NCBI GenBank assembly: GCA_030064795.1
Contig: JASJEI010000346.1
Span: 1 to 29,315, forward strand
DNA length: 29,315 nucleotides
Direction: 5' to 3'
From: Pleurocapsa sp. MO_226.B13
GTDB taxonomy: Bacteria; Cyanobacteriota; Cyanobacteriia; Cyanobacteriales; Xenococcaceae
The notes under the pieces were generated by a model that was given only the letters and a program-made list of their open reading frames with translations, ran no database searches and was not told the origin of the DNA. The stretch's first letter is position 1, and each line of letters starts with the position of its first letter. The position numbers and the translations under genes are program-made. Positions 15,499 through 23,897 of this stretch are shown piece after piece.

Positions 15499-16740
15499 TT
15501 ACAGCCTACTTGGAGCTTCTTTTAAGGCTCGTGCTACTGCTTCCCAAGCTGGTTTCTTGAGGTATTGTTGGTCAAACAATAGAGGTCTGACTGCTGCCCC
15601 ATCTTTTCTGGGAGCAAATTTTGATAACCAGGTATAGCGATCGCTTAAACCCCAGCTGACAATAGTAGTCACCGCTGGTTCGTCAAGGACTACGGAAAGA
15701 TACTGATAATAGGCTTGGGCAACCAGGCGATCGCGTTGGGCAATATTTTTAGGCAGGCGATCGTCTCTAACATCTAGTTCTGAGATAATGATTTCTAATC
15801 CCATACTGGCAACATCACTGAGAAACTGACGGAATTTTTGAGCATCAAACTCATTCTGACGATGACCCTGAAGATGACTCTGAATTCCCAAAGCATGAAC
15901 TGGTGTTCCTTTAGCCTTTAACCTTTCTAACAGATTGAGGACTGCTGCACGCCGTTTTTCTTCGTAACTATTACCATAAGGATTGCTGTAGACTAGCCCA
16001 TTATCGTTATAAGTTAAGATTGCCTTAGGGTCGGCCTGGGCTGCAATCTTAAAAGCACGTTCGATATAATCTGCCCCCAAAAAATTCAGCCAGGTTGGGT
16101 ATTTGTCACCCCTAACACCACTTTTAGTAGTATCTTTTAAATTATCACTTCGACCATCTTCAACATTAATAGCTTCATTTACCACATCCCAGGAATGAAC
16201 TTTTCCTACATGGCGTTTGGCAAGAGTCGTAATATGATTAACAAAAATCTTATCAATTTCAGTACTAGTAGTATCGCTAGCCTTAAATTTTTCCACTAAC
16301 CAAGGTGAATTAAATTCATTCCAAATTAGCGGATGTCCTCTAAAAATAAGCTCGTTTTCCAAAGCAAAATTAAGAAAAGCATCGGTTTGAGTAAAATCAT
16401 AATTATCACTACCAAATGGGCCTACAGTAACGCCAAAAAAACCGCCCACTATAACTCCATATTCGCGAGTAAAAACTTTTTGAAACTTGAGATCTTGTGG
16501 TAGTTCATCATAAGCTCTTTGAGGAAAACCACCGTATAATATACCTTTAGCTGCTGCTAATTGGCGTAAACTTTCGCCCCTACCCCGCTTATTTTGTTTA
16601 TTTAAGTTATTAATATATTGATTTACTTCTTGAGCTTGGACTGCATAATCTGAAGACTTACGTGCCAAAGCAACAGCACTAAATCCACTCAATCCTAAGA
16701 GAAAAGAACGCCTTCCTCGATTAATTTTATTTTTAGTCAT
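15499..16740 (-). CDS. Exported GH10 endo-1,4-beta-xylanase-type glycosidase
   Basis: 413 residues. The N-terminus INRGRRSFLLGLSG is a twin-arginine export signal (R10-R11, then a hydrophobic stretch), so the enzyme is probably exported folded by the Tat route. The GH10 barrel covers roughly residues 60-405. The acid/base glutamate is in WDVVNEAIN (E189) and the nucleophile in IIISELDVRDD (E321). HPLIWNEFNSPWL and GIQSHLQGH are further family blocks. GH10 enzymes cleave beta-1,4-xylan-like chains with retention. Its position, 200 bp after the Wzx gene with the same strand and surrounded by exopolysaccharide genes, suggests trimming or release of the cell's own polymer rather than plant xylan digestion. 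A terminator separates it from the wzx operon, so it has its own promoter. Confidence 0.88.
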   Translation of the reverse strand: MTKNKINRGRRSFLLGLSGFSAVALARKSSDYAVQAQEVNQYINNLNKQNKRGRGESLRQLAAAKGILYGGFPQRAYDELPQDLKFQKVFTREYGVIVGGFFGVTVGPFGSDNYDFTQTDAFLNFALENELIFRGHPLIWNEFNSPWLVEKFKASDTTSTEIDKIFVNHITTLAKRHVGKVHSWDVVNEAINVEDGRSDNLKDTTKSGVRGDKYPTWLNFLGADYIERAFKIAAQADPKAILTYNDNGLVYSNPYGNSYEEKRRAAVLNLLERLKAKGTPVHALGIQSHLQGHRQNEFDAQKFRQFLSDVASMGLEIIISELDVRDDRLPKNIAQRDRLVAQAYYQYLSVVLDEPAVTTIVSWGLSDRYTWLSKFAPRKDGAAVRPLLFDQQYLKKPAWEAVARALKEAPSRL

Positions 16741-16874
16741 AGAAATAGCTTCCTGACTTCATATTATCTTTACACTGTCAATTTTATCTATTGAAAATCA
16801 TTTTTAACCTCTGTGTATCTATCTATAATTTTTTTGAGCAATTATAGTCTTAATATAAGATTGCAATCAATGAT

Positions 16875-16925
16875 AGAAAAAATCTAGCTGGAAAACTCTT
16901 ACCGAGCGAGTAAGGTTGCTAGATT
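16875..16925 (-). terminator. Intrinsic terminator of the polysaccharide operon
   Basis: On the minus strand AATCTAGC (16925-16918) pairs with GCTAGATT (16888-16881). An inner pair TTAC/GTAA lies within the loop, and TTTTTTC follows the stem (16880-16875). It starts 16 bp after the stop of the flippase gene. Confidence 0.75.
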
Positions 16926-16940
16926 AAAATAGCCAGTCAA

Positions 16941-18212
16941 TTAAACAGATTGTTTTGAATACTTATAAATAGCTACCCACAAAAATACCGTTAATAAAAA
17001 TTCCGAGATGATTGTCGCCCAAATAGCACCATGCCAACTATAAATAGGGATCAACCAAAAATTTAATATACCATTAACAACTGCAACTAATACCTGAGCA
17101 GTAGTTCTGACGCTTTGGTAATTCGCGCCTGTCAAAGTATCGGCAGCAAAAAAATGTAGGGTTTTGAAAAAGATCGCAGGAGAAAGCCAGATCAATGCCC
17201 AAGCAGAATTTTGATACTCTGCACCTAATATTATTGGGATTAAGGGAGCGCAAATCACTAATCCTAAAATTGCTATTAAAGAATATCCCAAAGTCATGGG
17301 CAACAATTTCTTACAGAGTGCAAAACTACCTTTAATACCCGAAGCTCCTTGTTGAAAGAACTTTCTAAACGAAGCTAAAGCCACCGACTGCACTGGAGTA
17401 AATGCTACGCTTAGTACGTGATATGCAGCACCGTATATTCCCGTAGCTTCTAAGGTAGACAACTTAGCCAGCATGGATTTATCCAAGTCGTTATAAATGT
17501 TTTGAGCAGAGACGCTAATTGCAAAAGAAAGTCCCAATCGTAATTCTTGTTTGACTTGAGATAAATTAAATTTGGGATAAGCTATCTGCTTAACTGCCAA
17601 CAATGTTGACATTGCCGAAGCCAAAAAAGTAGCAATGCAGTATAAGATACACCAGGTTAGTACGGTAGGGCGATCGAAACAAGCGATAAATACTACAGCT
17701 GCAACAAATCGGTTTAAAGAAACTATAATAATTGCTCTGGCAGTATAACTCATCAAGCCAACCGCAATAAAAGCATCTCTTACAGCATCGTTTAATCTTA
17801 AAAAGATTAGATTAGCTAAAGCCACAAAAAATACCGAATAAATCGAAATATTCGGGATCGAAACAAAATTGTAAACTATTAAAATTAGCGAAATTAATGT
17901 AGAGCCAAAAACAAGAGTCTTAAGAATTGTCGTTCCCCAATACTCTCTAAACAAACTTCTATTACGAGAAACATTCTGAATTAAAACTTCTCCACTACCC
18001 AAACTGGCAAAGGGAATAAAAATCGACACGATCGCTACTATACCAACATAAGCTCCGTATCTTTCTGGTTCAAAAGTTCGCGCCAGAATTATAAAATATA
18101 CTCCTTGAACAACCAATCTCAGAATAAAAGATCTAAAAATTGTTAGAGAATTTTTTAAAGTACTACTCTGTAATAAGTTGCTAATTTTTACACTCAACCT
18201 AGTTTTTGGCAT
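16941..18212 (-). CDS. Wzx-type oligosaccharide flippase (MOP/PST family)
   Basis: 423-residue integral membrane protein with about 12 hydrophobic helices spread over its whole length and a family-like start (SLTIFRSFILRLVVQGVYF, then AYVGIVAIVSIFIPFASLGSGE). It belongs to the polysaccharide transporter group that moves undecaprenyl-PP-linked repeat units from the inner to the outer face of the cytoplasmic membrane. The internal ISVSAQNIYNDLDKSMLAKL segment, with charged residues at the start of the second half, is typical. It starts 3 bp after the stop of the polymerase/ligase gene, so the two are co-transcribed, and it is the last gene before an intrinsic terminator. Confidence 0.85.
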   Translation of the reverse strand: MPKTRLSVKISNLLQSSTLKNSLTIFRSFILRLVVQGVYFIILARTFEPERYGAYVGIVAIVSIFIPFASLGSGEVLIQNVSRNRSLFREYWGTTILKTLVFGSTLISLILIVYNFVSIPNISIYSVFFVALANLIFLRLNDAVRDAFIAVGLMSYTARAIIIVSLNRFVAAVVFIACFDRPTVLTWCILYCIATFLASAMSTLLAVKQIAYPKFNLSQVKQELRLGLSFAISVSAQNIYNDLDKSMLAKLSTLEATGIYGAAYHVLSVAFTPVQSVALASFRKFFQQGASGIKGSFALCKKLLPMTLGYSLIAILGLVICAPLIPIILGAEYQNSAWALIWLSPAIFFKTLHFFAADTLTGANYQSVRTTAQVLVAVVNGILNFWLIPIYSWHGAIWATIISEFLLTVFLWVAIYKYSKQSV

Positions 18213-18215
18213 AAA

Positions 18216-19463
18216 TTAATTAGTAGATATTGCTACTTTAGCTGGTGTTTTTCTAGTCGATATCTTCATTGAATAAATAGAAGCTAGAGTGATAATCCAA
18301 ATATTACTTGAAGTGAAAAAAGAAACTTCAGTGAAATTCAGAAAAACACTATAAATCAAAAATAAAAATATCCAAAGCATTTTTGGATCTTTAGACACTA
18401 AATACTTAAATAAAGAGTTAAACAAACAGCTAATATAGCCAGATATAAATACAATTAGACCAACTAATCCTAGATTAAGCCATAGTTGAATATAACCATT
18501 GTGAGAATGTACTGGAGACCAAGTGTGTATTTGCCAAAGCAGATATGCCGTCCTACTTTCACCAGAGAAAAAACTACCATAACCATAGCCCAACCAAGGT
18601 TTCTGGCGAATAAATTCCCACAGAGTGTCCCATAAAATTGTCCGACCAGACAAAGTTATATCTTTGTCATTAACACTTAAAAAAGTATTAAAATTAATCA
18701 GCAGTAAAAACAGTGCTATGGCGGTAAAGATCAAAAATAATAAGATTAGTAACACGCTTTTTTTGGATTTTAAGGATAATCTTTTTAATCCTTGAGCGAT
18801 CGCAAAAATGAATAAGACACTCATTAAAGCTGTTGCCGACTCGCTAAAATAAGTTATAACTACCGACATAAAACAGCAAAACTGTAAAAATAACTGCCTT
18901 TTTTTATTTAATAAAGAAAGAAAGTAAAAGGTTAAAAAAGCAGTAAACATACATTCACCCAAACCATTTTTGTGAGGAAAAATGCCCTGCCAAGCACCAA
19001 CAATGGCATCGGTGTTCATGATTCCGTATTGAGGTAAAGCTAAAGCAAACAAAAAACTAAAAAACAAGGCAATACCATAAGTCCAGCCATATATCCTTAA
19101 CTGTTTTTCAAAGTTATAGGCAGAACCCAAGTAAATCCCAAACATGGTTGCTCCCATTAATGAAATTACTTTTCTAAATGCTATGTGAGGTACGGAAGAC
19201 CAAGTTACTGAAACGATCGCCAAACCAATTAAACACAACAGCCAGTAATGAGTACTCAAAAAAGCTAAAGTTCTTTGCCAACGAAAAGCCAACAGTAAGA
19301 GAGTCACAAAATAGATGCCGATAAAAACCAGGCGCAGTAGTGGACTATCAATATCTCCTCCACCCGAATTAGTTCCCAAAATAATCGGATAAAATCCATG
19401 TGAAAATAACAGCAATGCAATCACTGTAAAAACATTTTCAAAGGGTCTAATTGACTGTTTCAT
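18216..19463 (-). CDS. O-antigen polymerase/ligase family protein (Wzy/WaaL)
   Basis: About 415 residues from the ATG at 19463; the frame extends to a TTG at 19481, which is less likely. There are ten or more hydrophobic helices with a large loop in the second half bearing LSGRTILWD (~272-279) and PVHSHNGYIQLWLNLGLVGL (about 317-336). The second is the Wzy_C/WaaL signature with the conserved histidine. Enzymes of this family polymerise lipid-linked repeat units or ligate polymer to an acceptor in the periplasm. Next to a Wzx flippase and downstream of a Wzc-like kinase, the polymerase (Wzy) role is the better reading, but polymerase and ligase cannot be separated from sequence alone. Confidence 0.82.
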   Translation of the reverse strand: MKQSIRPFENVFTVIALLLFSHGFYPIILGTNSGGGDIDSPLLRLVFIGIYFVTLLLLAFRWQRTLAFLSTHYWLLCLIGLAIVSVTWSSVPHIAFRKVISLMGATMFGIYLGSAYNFEKQLRIYGWTYGIALFFSFLFALALPQYGIMNTDAIVGAWQGIFPHKNGLGECMFTAFLTFYFLSLLNKKRQLFLQFCCFMSVVITYFSESATALMSVLFIFAIAQGLKRLSLKSKKSVLLILLFLIFTAIALFLLLINFNTFLSVNDKDITLSGRTILWDTLWEFIRQKPWLGYGYGSFFSGESRTAYLLWQIHTWSPVHSHNGYIQLWLNLGLVGLIVFISGYISCLFNSLFKYLVSKDPKMLWIFLFLIYSVFLNFTEVSFFTSSNIWIITLASIYSMKISTRKTPAKVAISTN

Positions 19464-19561
19464 TTGGTTAGCACGAGCCAAAATTATCTTGTTTTTATTG
19501 TCTCTAAATATTTAGGGCGAGGTTCAAGGTGCGATCGCTGTTTTTCACTATTAGCAGTAAA

Positions 19562-19596
19562 GGTTTCTGTAGGGAGAGTTCAACCAGACAGAAACC
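19562..19596. other. Hairpin upstream of the Wzy-type gene
   Basis: GGTTTCTGT (19562-19570) and ACAGAAACC (19588-19596) are perfect 9-bp arms around 17 bp. They lie in the 186-bp gap between the BY-kinase stop and the wzy-type start. An A/T-run sits next to it at 19611-19627. It could be a processing or attenuation hairpin in the operon, or mark a separate promoter region; sequence alone does not decide. Confidence 0.4.
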
Positions 19597-19649
19597 TAAC
19601 CTCAGACAAGATTTTTATTTTTTTGTCAGAAACCCTCAGTGCGATCGCG

Positions 19650-21830
19650 CTAGTTGCTTACCCTATCTGCATAATAGTAATTATTGTAATAGTACGGTTC
19701 GTTACTCATGTCCGCGCCATTAACAATTACACCCAATACTTTTTGTCCAGTAGTATCCAACATCTTCTTGGCTGCTGTAGCACTACCGTAATCTACTACT
19801 CCAGGACGCACCACAAACAAAAATCCATCAACTAGTTTGCCGATAACTTTAGTATCTGCAATACCAATCAAAGGAGGAGTATCAAAGATCACCCGGTCGT
19901 AATGCTGAGATACACTATCAATAAAGGCTTTCATCAATGAAGAATCTAGCAAAGCAATCGGATTCTCTGGAATAGTGCCTGAAGTCAATACATCTAGGTT
20001 GGTCATGACATTTTGCACGCTATCTTCCCATTTGGCTTCCTGCTGGAGAACGTTGCTCAAACCTACTTTGTTAGAAATTTCCCAAACATGATGTTGAGAT
20101 GGGCGACGCATATCTGCATCGACCAGCAAAATTCTTTGACCGCATTGAGCGCGAGCTACCGCTAAATTAGCCGAGACTGAAGATTTACCTTCTTGGGGAA
20201 CCGAACTAGTAATAGCAATAACTTTTTTCTCGCTTTCCCCATCTAGCAGCTTGAGGTTAACTTGAATGTTTTGATAAGCTTCTTTGAGGGGCATCATCGA
20301 TACATCGGTCGAAATCTGCTCGGTTAGCTTTGCCGTTGCAGTCCCAGGTAGTTGTGGTTGCCTACTTTCTTCAGGCAATTTTAATTCTGGTACTACGCCG
20401 TGTAAAGGATAGGCAAACATCTCCTCCACCTCTTGCGTATTTTTGATGGTGTTGTCTTTGAGATCGAGCAAGAAAGCTAATGCCATACCAAACAAAGCAC
20501 CCATCATCGCTCCCGCGGCGACGATAATTTTACCATCGGTGTTGACAGGATCTTCTGCCAACGCAGCAGGAGAAACTATCCGAACTTTATCTGGTTCTCT
20601 ACCTGTAAGAACACCCAAGTCCTCCGCTCTACTGAGTAGAGTATTGTAAACTTTTTGAGCAGCGTCAACCTTCCTTCTCAGTTCTCTTTGTTGTTGCTGC
20701 AATCGTGGTAAATTATCAGATCTTTGTTGATAGGCGTTGTAGGTATTTCTTAGAGATGCCAGCTTTTTTTCCAGTCCTTCTTTGCGCAATCCTAATTGGG
20801 CATATTGGGCTAACTGGGCTTGTTTTAGTTCTCCCAGGCTCAAAATATTGATCTTGCTAGCTAAGTCTCGCTGTTGACTACCTAAAGTGCTAGTAATTTG
20901 TCGTTCTAATAATGCAGTAAGATCTGCTTGTTCTTCTTTGAGACTAATAATTTGAGGCGCGTTATCAGACAAGAAATTTCTTTTTTGAGCCAGTGCCACA
21001 TTAACATTCTGGAGTTGTTCTAAAACTTTTTGCACTCCCACAGATTGACTCAAAGAGCTAACGGCAGCAGCTTCTTGCCAACTCATTCCCAGTTGAATTC
21101 TCAGCCTGTTATATTGTGCGTCAACATCTTCCAAGTCTGCTTCTATCTGCTCTATTTGACTTTCAATTTCGGCAAGAGAATCAATAGTAGAATCTGTCAG
21201 TCCATCTATGTCTGCTATGCGGTTGCGATTTTTAAATTGTCGCAATTCCTCTTCAGCTTTTTGGAGATTTTCTTCTGCTTTGGGCAATTCTGTTGTCAAA
21301 AAGTCTTGAGCTTTTAGTGCTTCACTCCGATTAAATATGGCATAGTCCTCAGAATACAGTTTTACCGCTCGATCGACTAATGCCACTGCCACATCGGGGT
21401 CGGAATCGCTATAGCTAACCCTCAATAACTCCGTTCCCATAATCGGTTCTACTTCCAGATCTTTGACCACGCTTTTATAGGTTAGAGGTTCACCGCGATC
21501 GTCTCTCAGGTCTAGTTCTTGGATCAGGTTTTCGACAATCGGTCTTGATTTGAGAATCTTAGCTTCGGTTTCGAGAGGATCTTTTTGGTCGAGGACTCGT
21601 CTCTCGTCTTTTCCAGCCACCCCTTTAATACCCAGTACGTCTTCGGTATTGTCGGGTTTGATTTGTAATTGAGCTTCTGCTTCATAAACATCTTCTGAGG
21701 CTAGAGCAGCAATTAGAGAAATACCGAGGATACCAGCAAAAGTTGCCGTTGCCGGTATCCAGCGACGCTTTAGGACTTGCCAATATCGATTAAAGTCTAT
21801 ATATTCTTCCAAATGTAAATTAGAATCCAT
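19650..21830 (-). CDS. Polysaccharide co-polymerase / BY-type tyrosine autokinase (Wzc-like)
   Basis: 726 residues from the ATG at 21830; the frame could start at a TTG at 21842. Order: N-terminal Wzz region with the first membrane helix (~26-46), a long periplasmic coiled-coil-rich part (~175-400), a second membrane helix (~434-456), then a cytoplasmic BY-kinase. Walker A is SSVPQEGKSS (K549), Walker A' ILLVDADMRR, Walker B VIFDTPP. The C-terminus carries a tyrosine cluster (NEPYYYNNYYYAD), the autophosphorylation site. Such proteins set chain length and couple polymerisation to export by cycles of phosphorylation. It lies 79 bp after the WbaP-like gene on the same strand. No matching Wza exporter or phosphatase (Wzb) gene is in the window. 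Confidence 0.9.
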   Translation of the reverse strand: MDSNLHLEEYIDFNRYWQVLKRRWIPATATFAGILGISLIAALASEDVYEAEAQLQIKPDNTEDVLGIKGVAGKDERRVLDQKDPLETEAKILKSRPIVENLIQELDLRDDRGEPLTYKSVVKDLEVEPIMGTELLRVSYSDSDPDVAVALVDRAVKLYSEDYAIFNRSEALKAQDFLTTELPKAEENLQKAEEELRQFKNRNRIADIDGLTDSTIDSLAEIESQIEQIEADLEDVDAQYNRLRIQLGMSWQEAAAVSSLSQSVGVQKVLEQLQNVNVALAQKRNFLSDNAPQIISLKEEQADLTALLERQITSTLGSQQRDLASKINILSLGELKQAQLAQYAQLGLRKEGLEKKLASLRNTYNAYQQRSDNLPRLQQQQRELRRKVDAAQKVYNTLLSRAEDLGVLTGREPDKVRIVSPAALAEDPVNTDGKIIVAAGAMMGALFGMALAFLLDLKDNTIKNTQEVEEMFAYPLHGVVPELKLPEESRQPQLPGTATAKLTEQISTDVSMMPLKEAYQNIQVNLKLLDGESEKKVIAITSSVPQEGKSSVSANLAVARAQCGQRILLVDADMRRPSQHHVWEISNKVGLSNVLQQEAKWEDSVQNVMTNLDVLTSGTIPENPIALLDSSLMKAFIDSVSQHYDRVIFDTPPLIGIADTKVIGKLVDGFLFVVRPGVVDYGSATAAKKMLDTTGQKVLGVIVNGADMSNEPYYYNNYYYADRVSN

Positions 21831-21909
21831 AAATCTTAACAATAAACTAACGAACTGGTCGTATTGAAAATATATTTTGAACTATTGGTGAATTATTCTC
21901 TATTGAGCT

Positions 21910-23391
21910 TTAGTACGCGCCTTTAGCACCAAAGACCACCCGCACTGTTTGGAGAAGAATTCTAAAATCTAACCCCAGCGACCAATTTTCGATATACTCG
22001 AAGTCTAGATCGAATACCCCATCAGAATCGGTATCAGAACGTCCGCTGACTTGCCAGAGACCAGTGATGCCAGGCAAAACTTCTTGACGGAAGTGATGAT
22101 TTTGAGCAAATTTAGCCACATCTCTTACAGGCAGAGGACGCGGCCCGACTAAACTCATTTCACCTCGAAGGACGTTAAATAGTTGAGGCAGTTCATCGAG
22201 ACTGTAACGACGTAAATATTTGCCTACTCTGGTAATTCGAGGATCGTCTTTGATTTTAAATAAAATGCCTCCCTGGACTTCATTTTGTGCTTCTAATTGC
22301 TGTTGTAGTTCGCTGGCATTTTCGACCATGGTACGAAATTTCCAGATTTTAAAATGATTGCCATTTAAACCTACGCGAGTCTGTTTGTACAAAATAGGGC
22401 CAGGAGAGTCTAACTTGATTAGTGCTGCGATAATCAACATCGGAATACCAATAATCATCAGCAGAATCAGAGAAACTACGAGATCGAAAATACGCTTACT
22501 AAAGAAATCAATACCAACGATCGCCGATTGAGCGAGTCTAATGGTCGGAACTCCAATAATGGTATCGATTTCTGCTTGTCTTTCGGGTAATTTGATATTA
22601 ATCGGTAAGATGCGCCAATTTACCCCAATCGTTCTCAGTTTCCAGTACAAACTAGCTGCTCTTTTTACTGCTTCCCAGGAACAAATAAATACTTCATCCA
22701 GTTCTTTAAAGTCGATTTTATCTAAAGCCAGATATAAGGAATCATCATCATCAAAATCGGATAGATCTAACTGTCCGGCAATTTGAAATACTTCACTGCT
22801 TTCTAAAAGACGTTGAGATCTTTTTAGCTCTTCGGGATTACCAATCAGCAAGATCTTTTGTCTGAGGGGAAAATGTTTCTGACGTACAAAGGCCCAAATC
22901 CAGTTGAGAGTTTGACGCTGAAAAGCGATCGAGACAGTCGCAACGATCGAGGCAACGACTAAGCGATCGAAAATCTCCGCGCCATAAAACCTTAAGACAA
23001 CTGGTATTATTGCCACATGAGACAAGAGAACCGCTTTAATAGAATTAGCGATATTTCGGCTTTTATCTCCTTTGCGATACAAATCGAAAGCCGAAAAGAG
23101 GAAGAGCATAAACACCAATACAGTGATAAACAAACTGTAAATTTCTGGGTTTTGCCAGATTGTATCGAGCCTAAATTCCTGCCAGCCTGAAGCATTTGCC
23201 ATAGTCCAACTCCACCAGAGTGCCAGACTATCTAAAACAACCAAAATGACTATCTTAGCTCGATAGGAAAATTCTTTTCCCGCTAGCTTGAGATAGCCTG
23301 GAGAGCGGAGATCCCTACAATTAGCGATTTTCTGAACCAGATGATTCTGATCTAATCCGTAATCTGGAGGACTGGAAAACTTGTCTAACAT
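21910..23391 (-). CDS. Undecaprenyl-phosphate sugar phosphotransferase (WbaP/CpsE-type)
   Basis: 493-residue membrane enzyme that starts repeat-unit synthesis by moving a sugar-1-phosphate from a nucleotide sugar to undecaprenyl phosphate. The N-terminal ~150 residues hold four hydrophobic helices. A Rossmann-like domain follows (KILLIGNPEELKRSQRLL, ~178-290). The C-terminal catalytic domain begins at FFSKRIFDLVVSLILL, with a reentrant helix and DSPGPILYKQTRVGLNG, FKIWKFRTM, DPRITRVGKYLRRYSLDELPQ, SLVGPRP and GITGLWQVSGRS, all standard polyprenyl glycosylphosphotransferase blocks. It is the first gene of the set initiator, BY-kinase, polymerase, flippase. The sugar (glucose, galactose or other) cannot be read from the sequence. 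Confidence 0.92.
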   Translation of the reverse strand: MLDKFSSPPDYGLDQNHLVQKIANCRDLRSPGYLKLAGKEFSYRAKIVILVVLDSLALWWSWTMANASGWQEFRLDTIWQNPEIYSLFITVLVFMLFLFSAFDLYRKGDKSRNIANSIKAVLLSHVAIIPVVLRFYGAEIFDRLVVASIVATVSIAFQRQTLNWIWAFVRQKHFPLRQKILLIGNPEELKRSQRLLESSEVFQIAGQLDLSDFDDDDSLYLALDKIDFKELDEVFICSWEAVKRAASLYWKLRTIGVNWRILPINIKLPERQAEIDTIIGVPTIRLAQSAIVGIDFFSKRIFDLVVSLILLMIIGIPMLIIAALIKLDSPGPILYKQTRVGLNGNHFKIWKFRTMVENASELQQQLEAQNEVQGGILFKIKDDPRITRVGKYLRRYSLDELPQLFNVLRGEMSLVGPRPLPVRDVAKFAQNHHFRQEVLPGITGLWQVSGRSDTDSDGVFDLDFEYIENWSLGLDFRILLQTVRVVFGAKGAY

Positions 23392-23520
23392 AACCTTGCT
23401 TTGCGATTTAATTTTGAATTCTGAATCAGAGCCTGAAGAGTCCAGCAGTTTCCCTAGCTACTAGGGCAAAATAGCCTAACCGACAAAATATTTAATTGGC
23501 AATTGTACGAGAGCTTGTTT

Positions 23521-23758
23521 CTAATGCGATCGAGTTTCAAAAGAAAATACCAATAATTGTCTACATAATAATAACTAAATATTGTCATTTAAAGGAATAT
23601 ACGTAAAGTATTATATTAGTATTTCTTGCAGGCTTCAAAACTACTTTTTTTCTAATGCGATCGAGTTGCAAAAAAAAAATACCAATAATTGTCTACATAA
23701 TAATAACTAAATATTGTCACTTCAGAGAATATACATAAAGTTTTAGATTAGTGTGTCC
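23521..23758. repeat. Tandem pair of ~107-bp repeats spaced 131 bp
   Basis: CTAATGCGATCGAGTT begins copy 1 at 23521 and copy 2 at 23652. Both continue through ATACCAATAATTGTCTACAT, a shared AT-rich stretch ending in ATTGTCA, and an AATATAC-TAAAGT block. The copies are about 85-90% alike by eye. Each copy contains ATTGTC twice, 25 bp apart. The pair lies 130-370 bp upstream of the WbaP-like gene that opens the polysaccharide operon, so it may hold duplicated promoter or regulator sites. The spacer between copies and the region to 23897 hold no gene. Confidence 0.75.
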
Positions 23759-23897
23759 TAGAAGTTTCTCTTCTTCTCTTCACCATCAATCCTTTGGTGC
23801 CAAGCTATCCTTAGCTTTATAATAACTTTACATAATATGTAGAAAAAGACAAAAATTTTTAGTACAAAATGCTGAGATTGTAGTTGAAAATCCTGAA

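Noticed and set aside
23521..23758. CRISPR-like array
   Set aside because: There are only two copies of about 107 bp with a 131-bp period. Repeat length and number do not fit a CRISPR array.
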